Positions 1-7,534 of a DNA stretch of 37,580 nucleotides are shown here, piece after piece. Position 1 is the first letter of the stretch; the number at the start of each line of letters is the position of its first letter. Source of the DNA: Lachnoanaerobaculum sp. ICM7 (lineage in GTDB: Bacteria > Bacillota > Clostridia > Lachnospirales > Lachnospiraceae). The notes beneath the pieces are model-generated. The model was not told the DNA's origin. It was given only the letters and a program-made list of their open reading frames with translations, and ran no database searches. Location: positions 1 through 37,580 of the forward strand of contig NZ_ALJL01000029.1 of assembly GCF_000287675.1 (NCBI RefSeq). The letters run 5' to 3'. Made by a program: the position numbers and the translations under genes.

Positions 1-111
1 CTTATTATATCATAAAATACTAGAAAATACTATATATTAAAACGAATATTTTGATAAAAAAATTGATTAAGAAAGATAGGATACATGCGGGTTCTAGGAC
101 TTTTCTAATAC

Positions 112-303
112 TTATTTAGGAAAACAAAGTGTCAAAGACCCGGATATTACGATATCCTCTCTATTTTGATTTAGAATGGGAAGATTATTCTTTATTTTGT
201 ATTCTGCAATATCATTTACTACATTCATTCTCTCTTCAAAGAGTGCTATAAGTTCTTTGTCTATTGTATCAATTCTTTCACGCAGATTTTCTAATTCGTT
301 CAT
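112..303 (-). pseudogene. Chorismate mutase (type II), 3'-truncated fragment
   Basis: The first ~52 residues are a typical AroQ-type chorismate mutase start (ENLRERIDTIDKELIALFEE, then the second-helix start ending NQNREDIV). They include the counterparts of the active-site Arg11 and of the Lys in helix 1-2. After Ile52 the frame runs into an unrelated tail (SGSLTLCFPK) and stops at 63 residues, while the family needs about 85-90. The third helix and its catalytic Glu/Gln side are missing, so this should not form an active enzyme alone. A GAGGAG ribosome site lies 6 nt before the start, so the 5' end is intact and damage is at the 3' end. The bases just after the break, read on the minus strand, begin GGGTCTTTGACA, which could be an insertion-sequence end; that is inference. 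Confidence 0.7.
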
Positions 304-344
304 AAGTACTCCTCATAATTATTTGTGGGCAAAACCTTGCAACG

Positions 345-372
345 ATTTTATCATAATATTATATTAGTGCAA
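345..372 (-). promoter_or_regulatory. Promoter of the chorismate mutase fragment
   Basis: On the minus strand a TTGCAC -35 (367-372) and TAAAAT -10 (345-350) are separated by 16 bp, about 40 bp upstream of the start codon. Confidence 0.45.
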
Positions 373-424
373 AAGTAAAGACTATATTTGTTTTTGCAGA
401 TAAAATAATTGTCGGATTTTTAAT

Positions 425-452
425 TTGACAAAATAGAAAAAATAAATATAAT
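425..452 (+). promoter_or_regulatory. Consensus sigma-A promoter, probably giving a leaderless mRNA
   Basis: TTGACA at 425-430 and TATAAT at 447-452 are separated by 16 bp. The expected transcription start, about 7 nt past the -10, falls on or next to the ATG at 459. No Shine-Dalgarno sequence lies in the remaining few bases. Confidence 0.75.
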
Positions 453-458
453 TAAAAT

Positions 459-1394
459 ATGGACTATAAAAAATTAAATTTTAAACAATTAGAAGCGAAT
501 GATATACCTAAGTATGCCAAGTTTTATGGACTCAGGCAGAACAGAACATGTGACAGTGTAGAGCTTGAGAGCTTTATATGGAAAGAATATTATAATGTAA
601 GAGCGGCCGTTGCGATGAGAGATGATGAGGAAGTCGGACTTTTATGGCTTATGGGGGATGAGGACAGACCTTTTTGTGCTATGCCTCTTTGTAAGGAAGA
701 GGACCTTGAATATTGCTTCGGCTTAATGGTGGAGTATTTTAATAAAGAGCTTGACCTACCTTTAAAGATTCATCTGGCAGATGAGGAAGGAATAAAAGTA
801 TTGAATTTGCCGGAGGATAAGTTTATCGTAAGGCTTGAGGAGGATGCAAAGGACTATCTTTATGAAGGAGAGAAACTTAGAACTCTTTCAGGAAAGAAGC
901 TTCATAAAAAGAAAAATCATTACAATAATTTTATAAAAAATTATGGTGACAGATATGAATATAGGGCACTTGGATGTAATCCTACAGACAGAGATGATGT
1001 GTTCAAGTTTTTGGATAAATGGAGAGAGCAAAAGGGAGAAGAGGTTGAACAGCATCTGGATCCTGAGGTAGAGGGAATACATGATATTTTGCTTAATTGT
1101 ACCAGACTGAATATAAGAATGGGTGCGATATATATTGACGGCAAAATGGAGGCTTTTTCGATAGGCAGCTACAATCCATTAGAGGACATGGCTGTAATAC
1201 ATATTGAAAAGGCAAATCCTGAAATCACAGGCCTTTATCAGGCAATCAATAAGGAGTTTTTAGTACATGAATTCCCGAATGTAAGTCTTGTAAATCGTGA
1301 GGACGATTTGGGACTTGAGGGACTCAGACATGCAAAGCAGAGTTATTATCCGGTGGATTATGCGAGAAAGTACTATGTTGAGCAAATAAGGTAA
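459..1394 (+). CDS. DUF2156 (LPG synthetase C-terminal-like) protein
   Basis: A 311-residue protein of the DUF2156 family, which shares the GNAT-like fold of the C-terminal half of phosphatidylglycerol lysyltransferases. Recognisable parts are an early YGLRQNRTCD segment, the basic stretch LRTLSGKKLHKKKNHYNNF near residue 145, and a C-terminal half with MGAIYIDGKMEAFSIG and SLVNREDDLGLEGLRHAKQSYYP. No membrane segment is seen, so it is soluble and lacks the flippase half of MprF. The substrate is not known; aminoacyl or acyl transfer is a family-level guess. The start is taken at the only early Met; it has no ribosome site because the promoter ends 6 nt before it. The next gene follows after 4 nt, so the two are co-transcribed. 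Confidence 0.85.
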   Translation: MDYKKLNFKQLEANDIPKYAKFYGLRQNRTCDSVELESFIWKEYYNVRAAVAMRDDEEVGLLWLMGDEDRPFCAMPLCKEEDLEYCFGLMVEYFNKELDLPLKIHLADEEGIKVLNLPEDKFIVRLEEDAKDYLYEGEKLRTLSGKKLHKKKNHYNNFIKNYGDRYEYRALGCNPTDRDDVFKFLDKWREQKGEEVEQHLDPEVEGIHDILLNCTRLNIRMGAIYIDGKMEAFSIGSYNPLEDMAVIHIEKANPEITGLYQAINKEFLVHEFPNVSLVNREDDLGLEGLRHAKQSYYPVDYARKYYVEQIR

Positions 1395-1398
1395 TACT

Positions 1399-2436
1399 AT
1401 GATAAAGTATTTGAATCAAAAAGAAAAAGCACTTACAAAGCCTCTGTATCAGGAGGCTTTTTTTGAAGATTCCGACAGCTTTGTAAATTATTATTATGAG
1501 GAAAAGCTGAAAGATAACAGGATTTTGGTAGATATAGAGGGTGAGAGTATAAGGTCTATGATTATGCTGAACCCTTATAAAATATCGGTTTTTAATAAAA
1601 TTTATAATTTGGATTATATAGTTGCTGTAGCTACCGGAAAGGAATTTAAACGACAGGGCTATATGAGAAGGCTTTTAAATAAGGCACTTTGCGATATGAA
1701 TGCAGAACATGTTCCGTTTACATATCTGATACCTGCAAATAAGGACTATTATTTGCCTTTTGATTTTGCCTTTGTGGCGGATAAAAATGAGTATAATACA
1801 AATTTTTCAGGGCTAAAAAAGCAGGTAATTAAAGAAGAGCCTGATAAAGAGCTTATTTTTAGGATTTTGGATTTTATAAATAACGAAGTTTCAAAGGATA
1901 ATGATGTATATACTTATAGAGATGAAAACTATTTTATAAGGGATCTAAAGGAGATTGCTTCCGAGGACGGATTTATAAATATATACAGTGATGAAAATGA
2001 TATAGTGGCGTATGAATCTTTTTGGGGCAAAAAGCTTGAGTTAAAGGAGAGAATAGTGTCATCAAAGCTTGGAAATAGGAAGTTCGGCAAGGAAAATATT
2101 ATGGTCAGAATTACCGATATAGTAGAGCTTTTGTCAAATTTCAGAGCTAAGGAGCCTATAGATATCATTATAAAAATCAATGACAATATTATAGAGGCAC
2201 AAAACGGATATTTTAGAATTGAGATGGATGAGAGACATTCAAGTGTTTCAATGATTTCAGATATAGGGGATAGGGGTTTTGCAGAGTTTGATATAGCGGA
2301 CTTTACCGGATGGATATTCGGATATGTAAGTGATGCAAAATGCAGTCTTATAAACTTTTTGGATAAAAGTACTGCAAAAAAAACATTGGATTCTATAAAT
2401 AAAATCAGTGGAATATTTATAAATGAACTTGTATAA
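1399..2436 (+). CDS. GNAT acetyltransferase, Eis-like, with C-terminal sterol-carrier-like domain
   Basis: A 345-residue protein with the layout of Eis-type acetyltransferases. An N-terminal GNAT domain includes the acetyl-CoA-binding stretch VAVATGKEFKRQGYMRRLLN (about residues 75-94; R/Q-x-x-G-x-G/M pattern). A second degenerate GNAT domain and a C-terminal SCP2-like region (from about residue 235, with SDIGDRGFAEFDIADFTGW) follow. The family acetylates amines or peptides; the substrate here is unknown. It follows the DUF2156 gene after 4 nt, a pairing seen repeatedly in Lachnospiraceae as far as I recall. No clear terminator follows. Confidence 0.85.
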   Translation: MIKYLNQKEKALTKPLYQEAFFEDSDSFVNYYYEEKLKDNRILVDIEGESIRSMIMLNPYKISVFNKIYNLDYIVAVATGKEFKRQGYMRRLLNKALCDMNAEHVPFTYLIPANKDYYLPFDFAFVADKNEYNTNFSGLKKQVIKEEPDKELIFRILDFINNEVSKDNDVYTYRDENYFIRDLKEIASEDGFINIYSDENDIVAYESFWGKKLELKERIVSSKLGNRKFGKENIMVRITDIVELLSNFRAKEPIDIIIKINDNIIEAQNGYFRIEMDERHSSVSMISDIGDRGFAEFDIADFTGWIFGYVSDAKCSLINFLDKSTAKKTLDSINKISGIFINELV

Positions 2437-2534
2437 TAAGCGTTGATGCATAAAAGCTTGTAAGAGGAAATTATAAGTTTGCTTGTAATATATTTGAGCT
2501 TTATACTATATGCAGATAGAAAGAAGGGTGTAGA

Positions 2535-3179
2535 ATGAAAAATCCATTACATTATCAATTATCTGAATATGATTGCGGGCCGACTTCAATGCTTAATGCA
2601 CTGAGCTTTCTATTTGAAAGGGAAGATATTCCGCCGGAAGTTATCAGAAACATTATGCTTTACACACTTGATTGCTACAGTAATGAGGGACATCCCGGCA
2701 AGAGCGGAACTTCTCATATGGCAATGATGTTTCTTAGTAATTGGCTCAACAGATTCAGGGAGATAAGGCAGCTCAATGTCATATGTGAATATATTACAGG
2801 TGAACAGGTTTTTATCGGTGAAACAAGCCGTATAAATGATGCGCTCAACAGAGGCGGTGCGGTGGTAGTAAGACTTTTTTATGATGTGCAGCATTATGCT
2901 CTGCTTACCGGTGCGGATGATAAGAATATTTATATGTTTGATCCTTACTATGAGGATGAGTTTACGGATGAGCACTGGTCACAGTTTATACCGGAAGGTG
3001 ATGTGGAGCTGGTACTTGATCAGCCTCTGAAATATAATCGTATCGTGCCTTTCGGATATTTTAACAGGGAGGGTGACGTACTTTATGCCCTTGGAAAGTT
3101 TGAAAACCGTGAGGCGGTAATACTTTATAATCAGAAGACCGAGAAGACCCCGGAGAAGACGATAGAGTACTTTATATAG
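2535..3179 (+). CDS. C39-like cysteine peptidase family protein
   Basis: A 214-residue protein with the papain-like C39 signature: Cys14 in YDCGPTSMLNAL, His in HYALLTGAD (about residue 121) and Asp in MFDPYY (about residue 136) form the expected Cys-His-Asp triad, with an upstream Gln8 for the oxyanion hole. There is no signal peptide or membrane segment, so it is probably cytoplasmic and not a bacteriocin exporter peptidase domain. GAAAGAAGGGTG before the ATG serves as ribosome site. Other members of the family sit beside diverse genes and the substrate is unknown. Confidence 0.8.
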   Translation: MKNPLHYQLSEYDCGPTSMLNALSFLFEREDIPPEVIRNIMLYTLDCYSNEGHPGKSGTSHMAMMFLSNWLNRFREIRQLNVICEYITGEQVFIGETSRINDALNRGGAVVVRLFYDVQHYALLTGADDKNIYMFDPYYEDEFTDEHWSQFIPEGDVELVLDQPLKYNRIVPFGYFNREGDVLYALGKFENREAVILYNQKTEKTPEKTIEYFI

Positions 3180-3192
3180 TTCAGGTTTTACA

Positions 3193-3221
3193 TTGAGAAA
3201 AGAATATGAAAATGGTAAAAT
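3193..3221 (+). promoter_or_regulatory. Promoter of the DUF6718 gene
   Basis: TTGAGA (3193-3198), 17-bp spacer, TAAAAT (3216-3221). It lies 35 bp upstream of the start codon at 3257. Confidence 0.55.
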
Positions 3222-3256
3222 CATAACAGAAAGTGAATTTAGGGAGGCTTTAGAAT

Positions 3257-3481
3257 ATGTGCTATCTTGTTGCAAAGAAGGCTGACGGTATAGGAAGTAT
3301 AGCGCTACAGACTTCTCATGGACAACATTTGGTTGATTTCAAAAAAAAGATAATAAAAGAGATAGGTGTTGAGAATATACAACTGGTTACTGTAAGCAGA
3401 CCGTCAGCTTATGGAGAATATGAGCCATATAGACTTGTTGATACAGAGCAGGAATTTGAAGAGAATTTAAAATTGCTTTAG
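3257..3481 (+). CDS. DUF6718 family small protein
   Basis: A 74-residue protein beginning MCYLVAKKADGIGSIAL, with a conserved-looking centre QLVTVSRPSAYGEYEPYRLVD. I recognise this as the small DUF6718 family common in Lachnospiraceae; its function is unknown. GGAGG lies 10 nt before the ATG, and its own promoter and terminator (3550-3580) suggest a single-gene transcript. No transmembrane segment. Confidence 0.7.
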   Translation: MCYLVAKKADGIGSIALQTSHGQHLVDFKKKIIKEIGVENIQLVTVSRPSAYGEYEPYRLVDTEQEFEENLKLL

Positions 3482-3514
3482 CATATACAATGTGTGGAAT
3501 ACTTTTTTTATATT

Positions 3515-3547
3515 ATATGGAATATACTTTTATATGGAATATACTTT
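3515..3547 (+). repeat. Short tandem repeat, period 17
   Basis: ATATGGAATATACTTTT occurs at 3515-3531 and again (16 of 17 bases) at 3532-3547; a degenerate third unit (GTGGAATACTTTTT) precedes at about 3493-3506. It sits between the DUF6718 stop and its terminator. Confidence 0.7.
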
Positions 3548-3549
3548 CA

Positions 3550-3580
3550 GGCAGTTAATCTAATGATTAGCTGTCTTTTT
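3550..3580 (+). terminator. Rho-independent terminator after DUF6718
   Basis: GGCAGTTAATC (3550-3560) pairs with GATTAGCTGTC (3565-3575) using two G-U pairs, loop of 4, followed by a T run. Confidence 0.75.
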
Positions 3581-3668
3581 AAATTCTTTAAAATCACTAC
3601 CAAAGTCCGAAAAGATGTACAGCATGTCTGATATGATAATTACAGTAAATGTATTAACGGAGGTAATT

Positions 3669-4517
3669 ATGTCCAGATTAGCTAATATTGTGGTGTATGA
3701 AGAGAACAAGAGGATTTTAAAGAACAACGGATTTTATAATGAAGGTAAGTTTATAAAACTGCCGCATGATTTGGAAAAACATAGGAATGTAGTGGTACTC
3801 TCACCTAATGTTATTAAAGATATTGTGGAGGATAAGGACAAGTTTTTTGCCGGGGAGTTTAAATACTCTTCAAAATGTGAAATCTCTGTTGTAAACGCAG
3901 ACAGCTTTGAATATCTCTCAGATTTGGTAATGAATTTTGCCAATGCATATCATCCGGGAGGTGGCTATAAAAGTGGGGCTTGTGCACAGGAAGAGTGTCT
4001 ATGCAGGCAGAGTACTTTGTACGAATCTATAAGTTCACCCAAGGCTTCTAAGATGTATAAGTTTAATTTTAAATTTGGAACGGCATTTGATTCCGATTAT
4101 ATGCTTCTGTCACCTGTGGTAGATGTATTTAGAAATATAGATTTGGAATTTATTCCTAAACCTTATACCACAGCTGTTATGACTATTCCTGCACCGAATC
4201 TGTTTGACAGGGCATATGGACAGTCACAAGAGGCCCTTGATAGTGTGATGAAGAAAAGGCTCAGACAGTATCTATACTGTGCGGCAAGATTCGGATATAG
4301 AACAATTACATTAGGAGCGTGGGGCTGTGGAGCATTCGGACATGATGCCCGCAATGTCGCAGGATATTTTAAAGAATTGATTGTTGAAGAAAAAATGTGG
4401 AAGCTGTTTGATAAAATTATATTTGCTGTTTATGGAAGAGGAAACAGTGAGTATAATTATAAAATGTTTAAAGAGGTATTGGAAGAGTGTGAAGACAGCA
4501 AAGTTTATACTGAATAA
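3669..4517 (+). CDS. TIGR02452 / microbial PARG-like macro-domain protein
   Basis: A 282-residue protein of the TIGR02452 family, macro-domain proteins related to bacterial poly(ADP-ribose) glycohydrolases. The diagnostic loop is NFANAYHPGGGYKSGACAQ followed by EECLCRQSTLYES (about residues 87-118): Asn-Ala plus GGG bind ADP-ribose, and the paired Glu-Glu supplies the catalytic acid. The later ITLGAWGCGAFGHDA is the second macro-domain loop. I chose Met at 3669 because CGGAGGTAA lies directly upstream; the frame is open to 3615 but without a ribosome site. It probably removes ADP-ribose from proteins or nucleic acids. It directly precedes a YefM/YoeB pair with its own promoter, so neighbourhood does not prove a link. 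Confidence 0.85.
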   Translation: MSRLANIVVYEENKRILKNNGFYNEGKFIKLPHDLEKHRNVVVLSPNVIKDIVEDKDKFFAGEFKYSSKCEISVVNADSFEYLSDLVMNFANAYHPGGGYKSGACAQEECLCRQSTLYESISSPKASKMYKFNFKFGTAFDSDYMLLSPVVDVFRNIDLEFIPKPYTTAVMTIPAPNLFDRAYGQSQEALDSVMKKRLRQYLYCAARFGYRTITLGAWGCGAFGHDARNVAGYFKELIVEEKMWKLFDKIIFAVYGRGNSEYNYKMFKEVLEECEDSKVYTE

Positions 4518-4529
4518 AAATACCTGCAA

Positions 4530-4558
4530 TTGACGTACGTAAAAAAGTACGTTATACT
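4530..4558 (+). promoter_or_regulatory. yefM-yoeB promoter with overlapping paired GTAC palindromes
   Basis: TTGACG (4530-4535), 17-bp spacer, TATACT (4553-4558). The spacer carries ACGTAC (4533-4538) and GTACGT (4547-4552), an inverted repeat in which each arm has a GTAC core, 14 bp apart. The known YefM operator is a pair of TGTACA-centred palindromes, so this is a likely autoregulatory site; that part is inference. Confidence 0.7.
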
Positions 4559-4580
4559 TTCTTTGTAAGGAGATAATATT

Positions 4581-4835
4581 ATGACTGCAATTAGTATAAC
4601 GAAGGCAAGAGCGAATCTTTACCAAACTGTTTCAGATGTTAATGAATATTCGCAGCCGATAATTATAACAAATAACAGAGGGAAAAATGCTGTATTAATA
4701 TCTGAAGATGATTGGCTGGCAATTCAGGAAACACTATATCTAAATTCAATACCCGGAATGACAGAGAGTATTCTTGAATCAAGAGGTGAAGATATTTCTG
4801 AATGTACATCCTATGATCCGAATGAGGAGTGGTAA
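4581..4835 (+). CDS. yefM: YefM/Phd family antitoxin
   Basis: An 84-residue Phd/YefM antitoxin. The N-terminal half (AISITKARANLYQTVSDVNE, then PIIITNNRGKNAVLISEDDW) is the DNA-binding, dimerising Phd/YefM fold; the acidic tail (SRGEDISECTSYDPNEEW) is the toxin-wrapping part. It neutralises the following YoeB-type toxin and represses its own promoter. AAGGAG at 4567-4572 sets the start. Its stop TAA and the toxin ATG are directly adjacent, so the genes are translationally linked. Confidence 0.92.
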   Translation: MTAISITKARANLYQTVSDVNEYSQPIIITNNRGKNAVLISEDDWLAIQETLYLNSIPGMTESILESRGEDISECTSYDPNEEW

Positions 4836-5132
4836 ATGTATTTGGTTAAATTCAGTAAAAAGGCTGATAAAGACAAAAGATTGCTTAAGGGAGCAGGGCT
4901 GGTAACGAAAGCAAAGGAACTTATAAATATCATTTGCGAGGATCCGTTTAAAACTCCACCACCATATGAGAGTTTGGTTGGAAGTCTTACCGGGTTCTAT
5001 TCAAGGCGTATAAATATTCAGCACAGATTAGTATATGAAGTTTATAGTGATGAGATTATCGAGAATGGTATAGCGTATGAAGGTGTGGTAAAAGTAGCAC
5101 GCATGTGGACGCATTATGAGGGAATAAAATAA
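4836..5132 (+). CDS. yoeB: Txe/YoeB family mRNA-interferase toxin
   Basis: A 98-residue RelE-fold toxin of the YoeB type that cuts mRNA in the ribosomal A site. The key residues are visible: Glu45 in PPYESLVG, Arg64 and the LTGFYSRRIN/QHRLVYEV core (51-69), and the C-terminal His93-Tyr94 pair (MWTHYEGIK), matching Glu46, Arg65, His83 and Tyr84 of the E. coli protein. An insert of about 10 residues precedes the last strand compared with E. coli YoeB. All catalytic residues are present, so it is probably active. It starts right at the antitoxin stop. Confidence 0.92.
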   Translation: MYLVKFSKKADKDKRLLKGAGLVTKAKELINIICEDPFKTPPPYESLVGSLTGFYSRRINIQHRLVYEVYSDEIIENGIAYEGVVKVARMWTHYEGIK

Positions 5133-5135
5133 GAA

Positions 5136-5163
5136 TTGAAAAATACAATCTTTGTGCTACAAT
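5136..5163 (+). promoter_or_regulatory. Promoter of gldA
   Basis: TTGAAA (5136-5141), 16-bp spacer, TACAAT (5158-5163), about 70 bp upstream of the gldA start. Confidence 0.6.
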
Positions 5164-5233
5164 AGTTCTTAGCAATATATGTTAAAGTTTTGACATAGTT
5201 TCAAAGTTTGACGGTTTTAATGGAGGTTTTGTT

Positions 5234-6328
5234 ATGAAGCGTTTAAGAATGATGCGTGCACCACTCAAGTATGTACAGGGAAAAGGAGCTTTGCTTCAGT
5301 TCCGCAAGGAAATGGAGTATATGGGAAAGAGATGGTTGTTTGTCTGTTCAAACAGCGGTTACAACAGCTGCCATGAAGATTTGGAAAAGAGTTTTGAAGG
5401 CGAAGATGATTATCGCAGATATGAGGTCTTCGGAGGTATGTCAAGTATCAGCGAGATAAAGAAAATGCAGGACATTGTTGAGGCTGATAAGATTGATGTT
5501 GTTGTTGCGGTAGGCGGCGGTTCGGCAGTGGATGCGGCTAAGGCAACAGCATACTACATGGGTAAGAGAATAGTTATAATACCTACAGTTGCGGCTACAG
5601 ATGCACCTTGTACAGGACTTTCTGTTATATATAATGATGACGGAAGCTTTAATAAATATTTATTCTATCCGCAAAACCCTGATGCGGTACTTGTAGACAG
5701 CAGTGTTATAGCTAAAGCACCTGTAAAATTTTTGATTGCAGGAATGGGAGATGCTCTTGGAACATACTTTGAAGGAAGAGCTTCACTTCGTACAGAGTCA
5801 CCAAGCTTGGAGAGCGGCGGTATTACAAGAGCAGGTATGGCGATTGCAAAGGCTTGTTATGATACATTAAGAAAATACGGAAAAGCGGCTATAGCGGCCT
5901 GTGAGAATAATGTTGTTACTCCTGCTTTGGATGCAATTATAGAGGCTACAGTTTATCTTTCAGGTGTAGGAGCAGATAATGTAAACTGTGCGGCTCCTCA
6001 CTCATTTTATAACGGAGTTACTTCACTTGGAGGACATGAGGCATATCATGGAAATTGTGTGGCATTCGGTACTTTGATACAGCTGACACTTGAGTGTGCG
6101 GATAAGGCCGAGTTTGAGGATATACAGAATTTCTGCCTTGAAGTAGGACTGCCTATTACTCTTGCAGAGCTTGGAGATTTTACAGATGAGGATCTTCATA
6201 CTATAGCAAAGAATGCCTGTGTAAAGGGAGAAACAATACATAATCTTGCAGGAGACGTAACACCTGATGAGTTGTATGCGGCTATTATAGCTACAGATGC
6301 TTTAGGTAAGGCAAGACTTGGCAAGTAA
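5234..6328 (+). CDS. gldA: Glycerol dehydrogenase (NAD+), Zn-dependent
   Basis: A 364-residue member of the glycerol dehydrogenase branch of the iron-containing alcohol dehydrogenase superfamily, oxidising glycerol to dihydroxyacetone with NAD+. The dinucleotide loop GGGSAVDAAK spans residues 94-103 and PTVAATDAPCTGLSV 117-131. Metal ligands fall at the expected positions: Asp173 (GMGDALGTYFE), His256 (APHSFYNG) and His272 (HEAYHGNCVAFG). Length is normal. TGGAGG precedes the ATG. It has its own promoter and terminator; no dha kinase genes are in view. Its last ~125 bp and the region after it exist again in decayed form at 9566-9891. Confidence 0.92.
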   Translation: MKRLRMMRAPLKYVQGKGALLQFRKEMEYMGKRWLFVCSNSGYNSCHEDLEKSFEGEDDYRRYEVFGGMSSISEIKKMQDIVEADKIDVVVAVGGGSAVDAAKATAYYMGKRIVIIPTVAATDAPCTGLSVIYNDDGSFNKYLFYPQNPDAVLVDSSVIAKAPVKFLIAGMGDALGTYFEGRASLRTESPSLESGGITRAGMAIAKACYDTLRKYGKAAIAACENNVVTPALDAIIEATVYLSGVGADNVNCAAPHSFYNGVTSLGGHEAYHGNCVAFGTLIQLTLECADKAEFEDIQNFCLEVGLPITLAELGDFTDEDLHTIAKNACVKGETIHNLAGDVTPDELYAAIIATDALGKARLGK

Positions 6329-6347
6329 TCATAATGATAAGTAATAG

Positions 6348-6390
6348 GGCTGTTGTCTAACGGATATATCTGTTTGGCAACGGCTTTTTT
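6348..6390 (+). terminator. Rho-independent terminator after gldA
   Basis: GGCTGTTGTC (from 6348) pairs with the GGCAACGGC arm (6376-6384) with an internal CGGATATATCTG pairing, followed by T6. A decayed copy lies at 9712-9754. Confidence 0.85.
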
Positions 6391-6520
6391 ATTTGAAATA
6401 AAAGTCAAAATATAATGTATATGTGATAAAATCATAAGTAAATTGATATCAAGTTAGGTTCAAAAAGAAAGATTAAGAATACCGAGTGCTTGAGGATATG
6501 AGGAGTAAAATAGTAAGAGA

Positions 6521-7534
6521 ATGAAAGATATTTTAAACAAACCGGAATATGATTTTATAAATAAAAATGAGCATCTTGGAAAGCATGTAATTTTGCTTGG
6601 GCTTGCAGGGAGCTATGCATATGGGACAAATATAGAAGGTAGTGATATAGATATAAGAGGAATTGCTCTAAATAAAAAGTCCGATCTTATAGGACTTACG
6701 CAGTTTGAACAGTATGTGGATGATAATACGGATACTGTTATCTATGCATTCAATAAAATGGTGAATTTACTTTTGAGTTGCAATCCGAATACAATAGAGT
6801 TGCTTGGCCTTGCACCGGATAATTATCTATATCTTAATGATATCGGGAAAATGCTTCTTGATAATAAACGATTGTTTTTATCAAAAAAAGCTATTCAGTC
6901 ATTTGGAGGGTATGCGGATGCGCAACTTAGAAGATTACAGAATGCACTTGCCAGAGACACATTTCCACAAAGTGAAAAAGAACAGCATATTTTTAATTCT
7001 GTAAAGAATGCAATGTACAGTTTCAACTCAAGTTATAAGAACTTTGAAAACGGAAGTCTGGAAATTTTTATAGATAAGTCGGTTAACCCTGAGCTTGAAA
7101 CTGAGATATTTGTAAACGCAAAGCTAAATCACTATCCGCTAAGAGATTATGCGAGTATGTGGAATACAATGTCAAATGTTGTAAAAGACTATGATAAAAT
7201 AGGCAAGAGAAATAAAAAGAAAGATGATCTTCATTTGAATAAGCACGCCATGCATCTTATCAGATTATTTATGATGGCCATTGATATACTGGAAAAGGGA
7301 GAAATCAATACATATAGAGAAAAAGAACATGATTTATTGATGGATATCCGCTTTGGAAAATATCAAACAGATGAGGGAACTTTTTCGGACAGCTTCTATG
7401 ATATGATGAGAGAGTATGAAAGACGTTTGCATTATGTGGCTGAGCACACAGATCTTCCGGCTAAGCCGGATTTTAAAAGAGTTCAGGAACTTGTAATGAC
7501 AATAAATGAAATGGTGATTCGAGATGAGATATGA
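6521..7534 (+). CDS. Nucleotidyltransferase-fold protein (COG3541-like), first of a pair
   Basis: A 337-residue protein with the nucleotidyltransferase signature GSYAYGTNIEGSDIDIRG (about residues 30-47): the GS motif and the DxD metal-binding pair (SDIDIRG) are intact. This is the layout of the COG3541 predicted nucleotidyltransferases (DNA polymerase beta superfamily), found in bacteria and large phages; substrate and role are not established. The region after residue 120 is helical and charged and may bind nucleic acid. AGGAG lies 15 nt before ATG. It overlaps the next gene by 11 nt. Its first 21 codons exist again as a remnant at 10505-10565. Confidence 0.75.
   Translation: MKDILNKPEYDFINKNEHLGKHVILLGLAGSYAYGTNIEGSDIDIRGIALNKKSDLIGLTQFEQYVDDNTDTVIYAFNKMVNLLLSCNPNTIELLGLAPDNYLYLNDIGKMLLDNKRLFLSKKAIQSFGGYADAQLRRLQNALARDTFPQSEKEQHIFNSVKNAMYSFNSSYKNFENGSLEIFIDKSVNPELETEIFVNAKLNHYPLRDYASMWNTMSNVVKDYDKIGKRNKKKDDLHLNKHAMHLIRLFMMAIDILEKGEINTYREKEHDLLMDIRFGKYQTDEGTFSDSFYDMMREYERRLHYVAEHTDLPAKPDFKRVQELVMTINEMVIRDEI

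Noticed and set aside
3491-3547. Tandem repeat as a CRISPR array
   Set aside because: The 17-bp units are contiguous with no spacers and no cas genes; I see no CRISPR array in the window.
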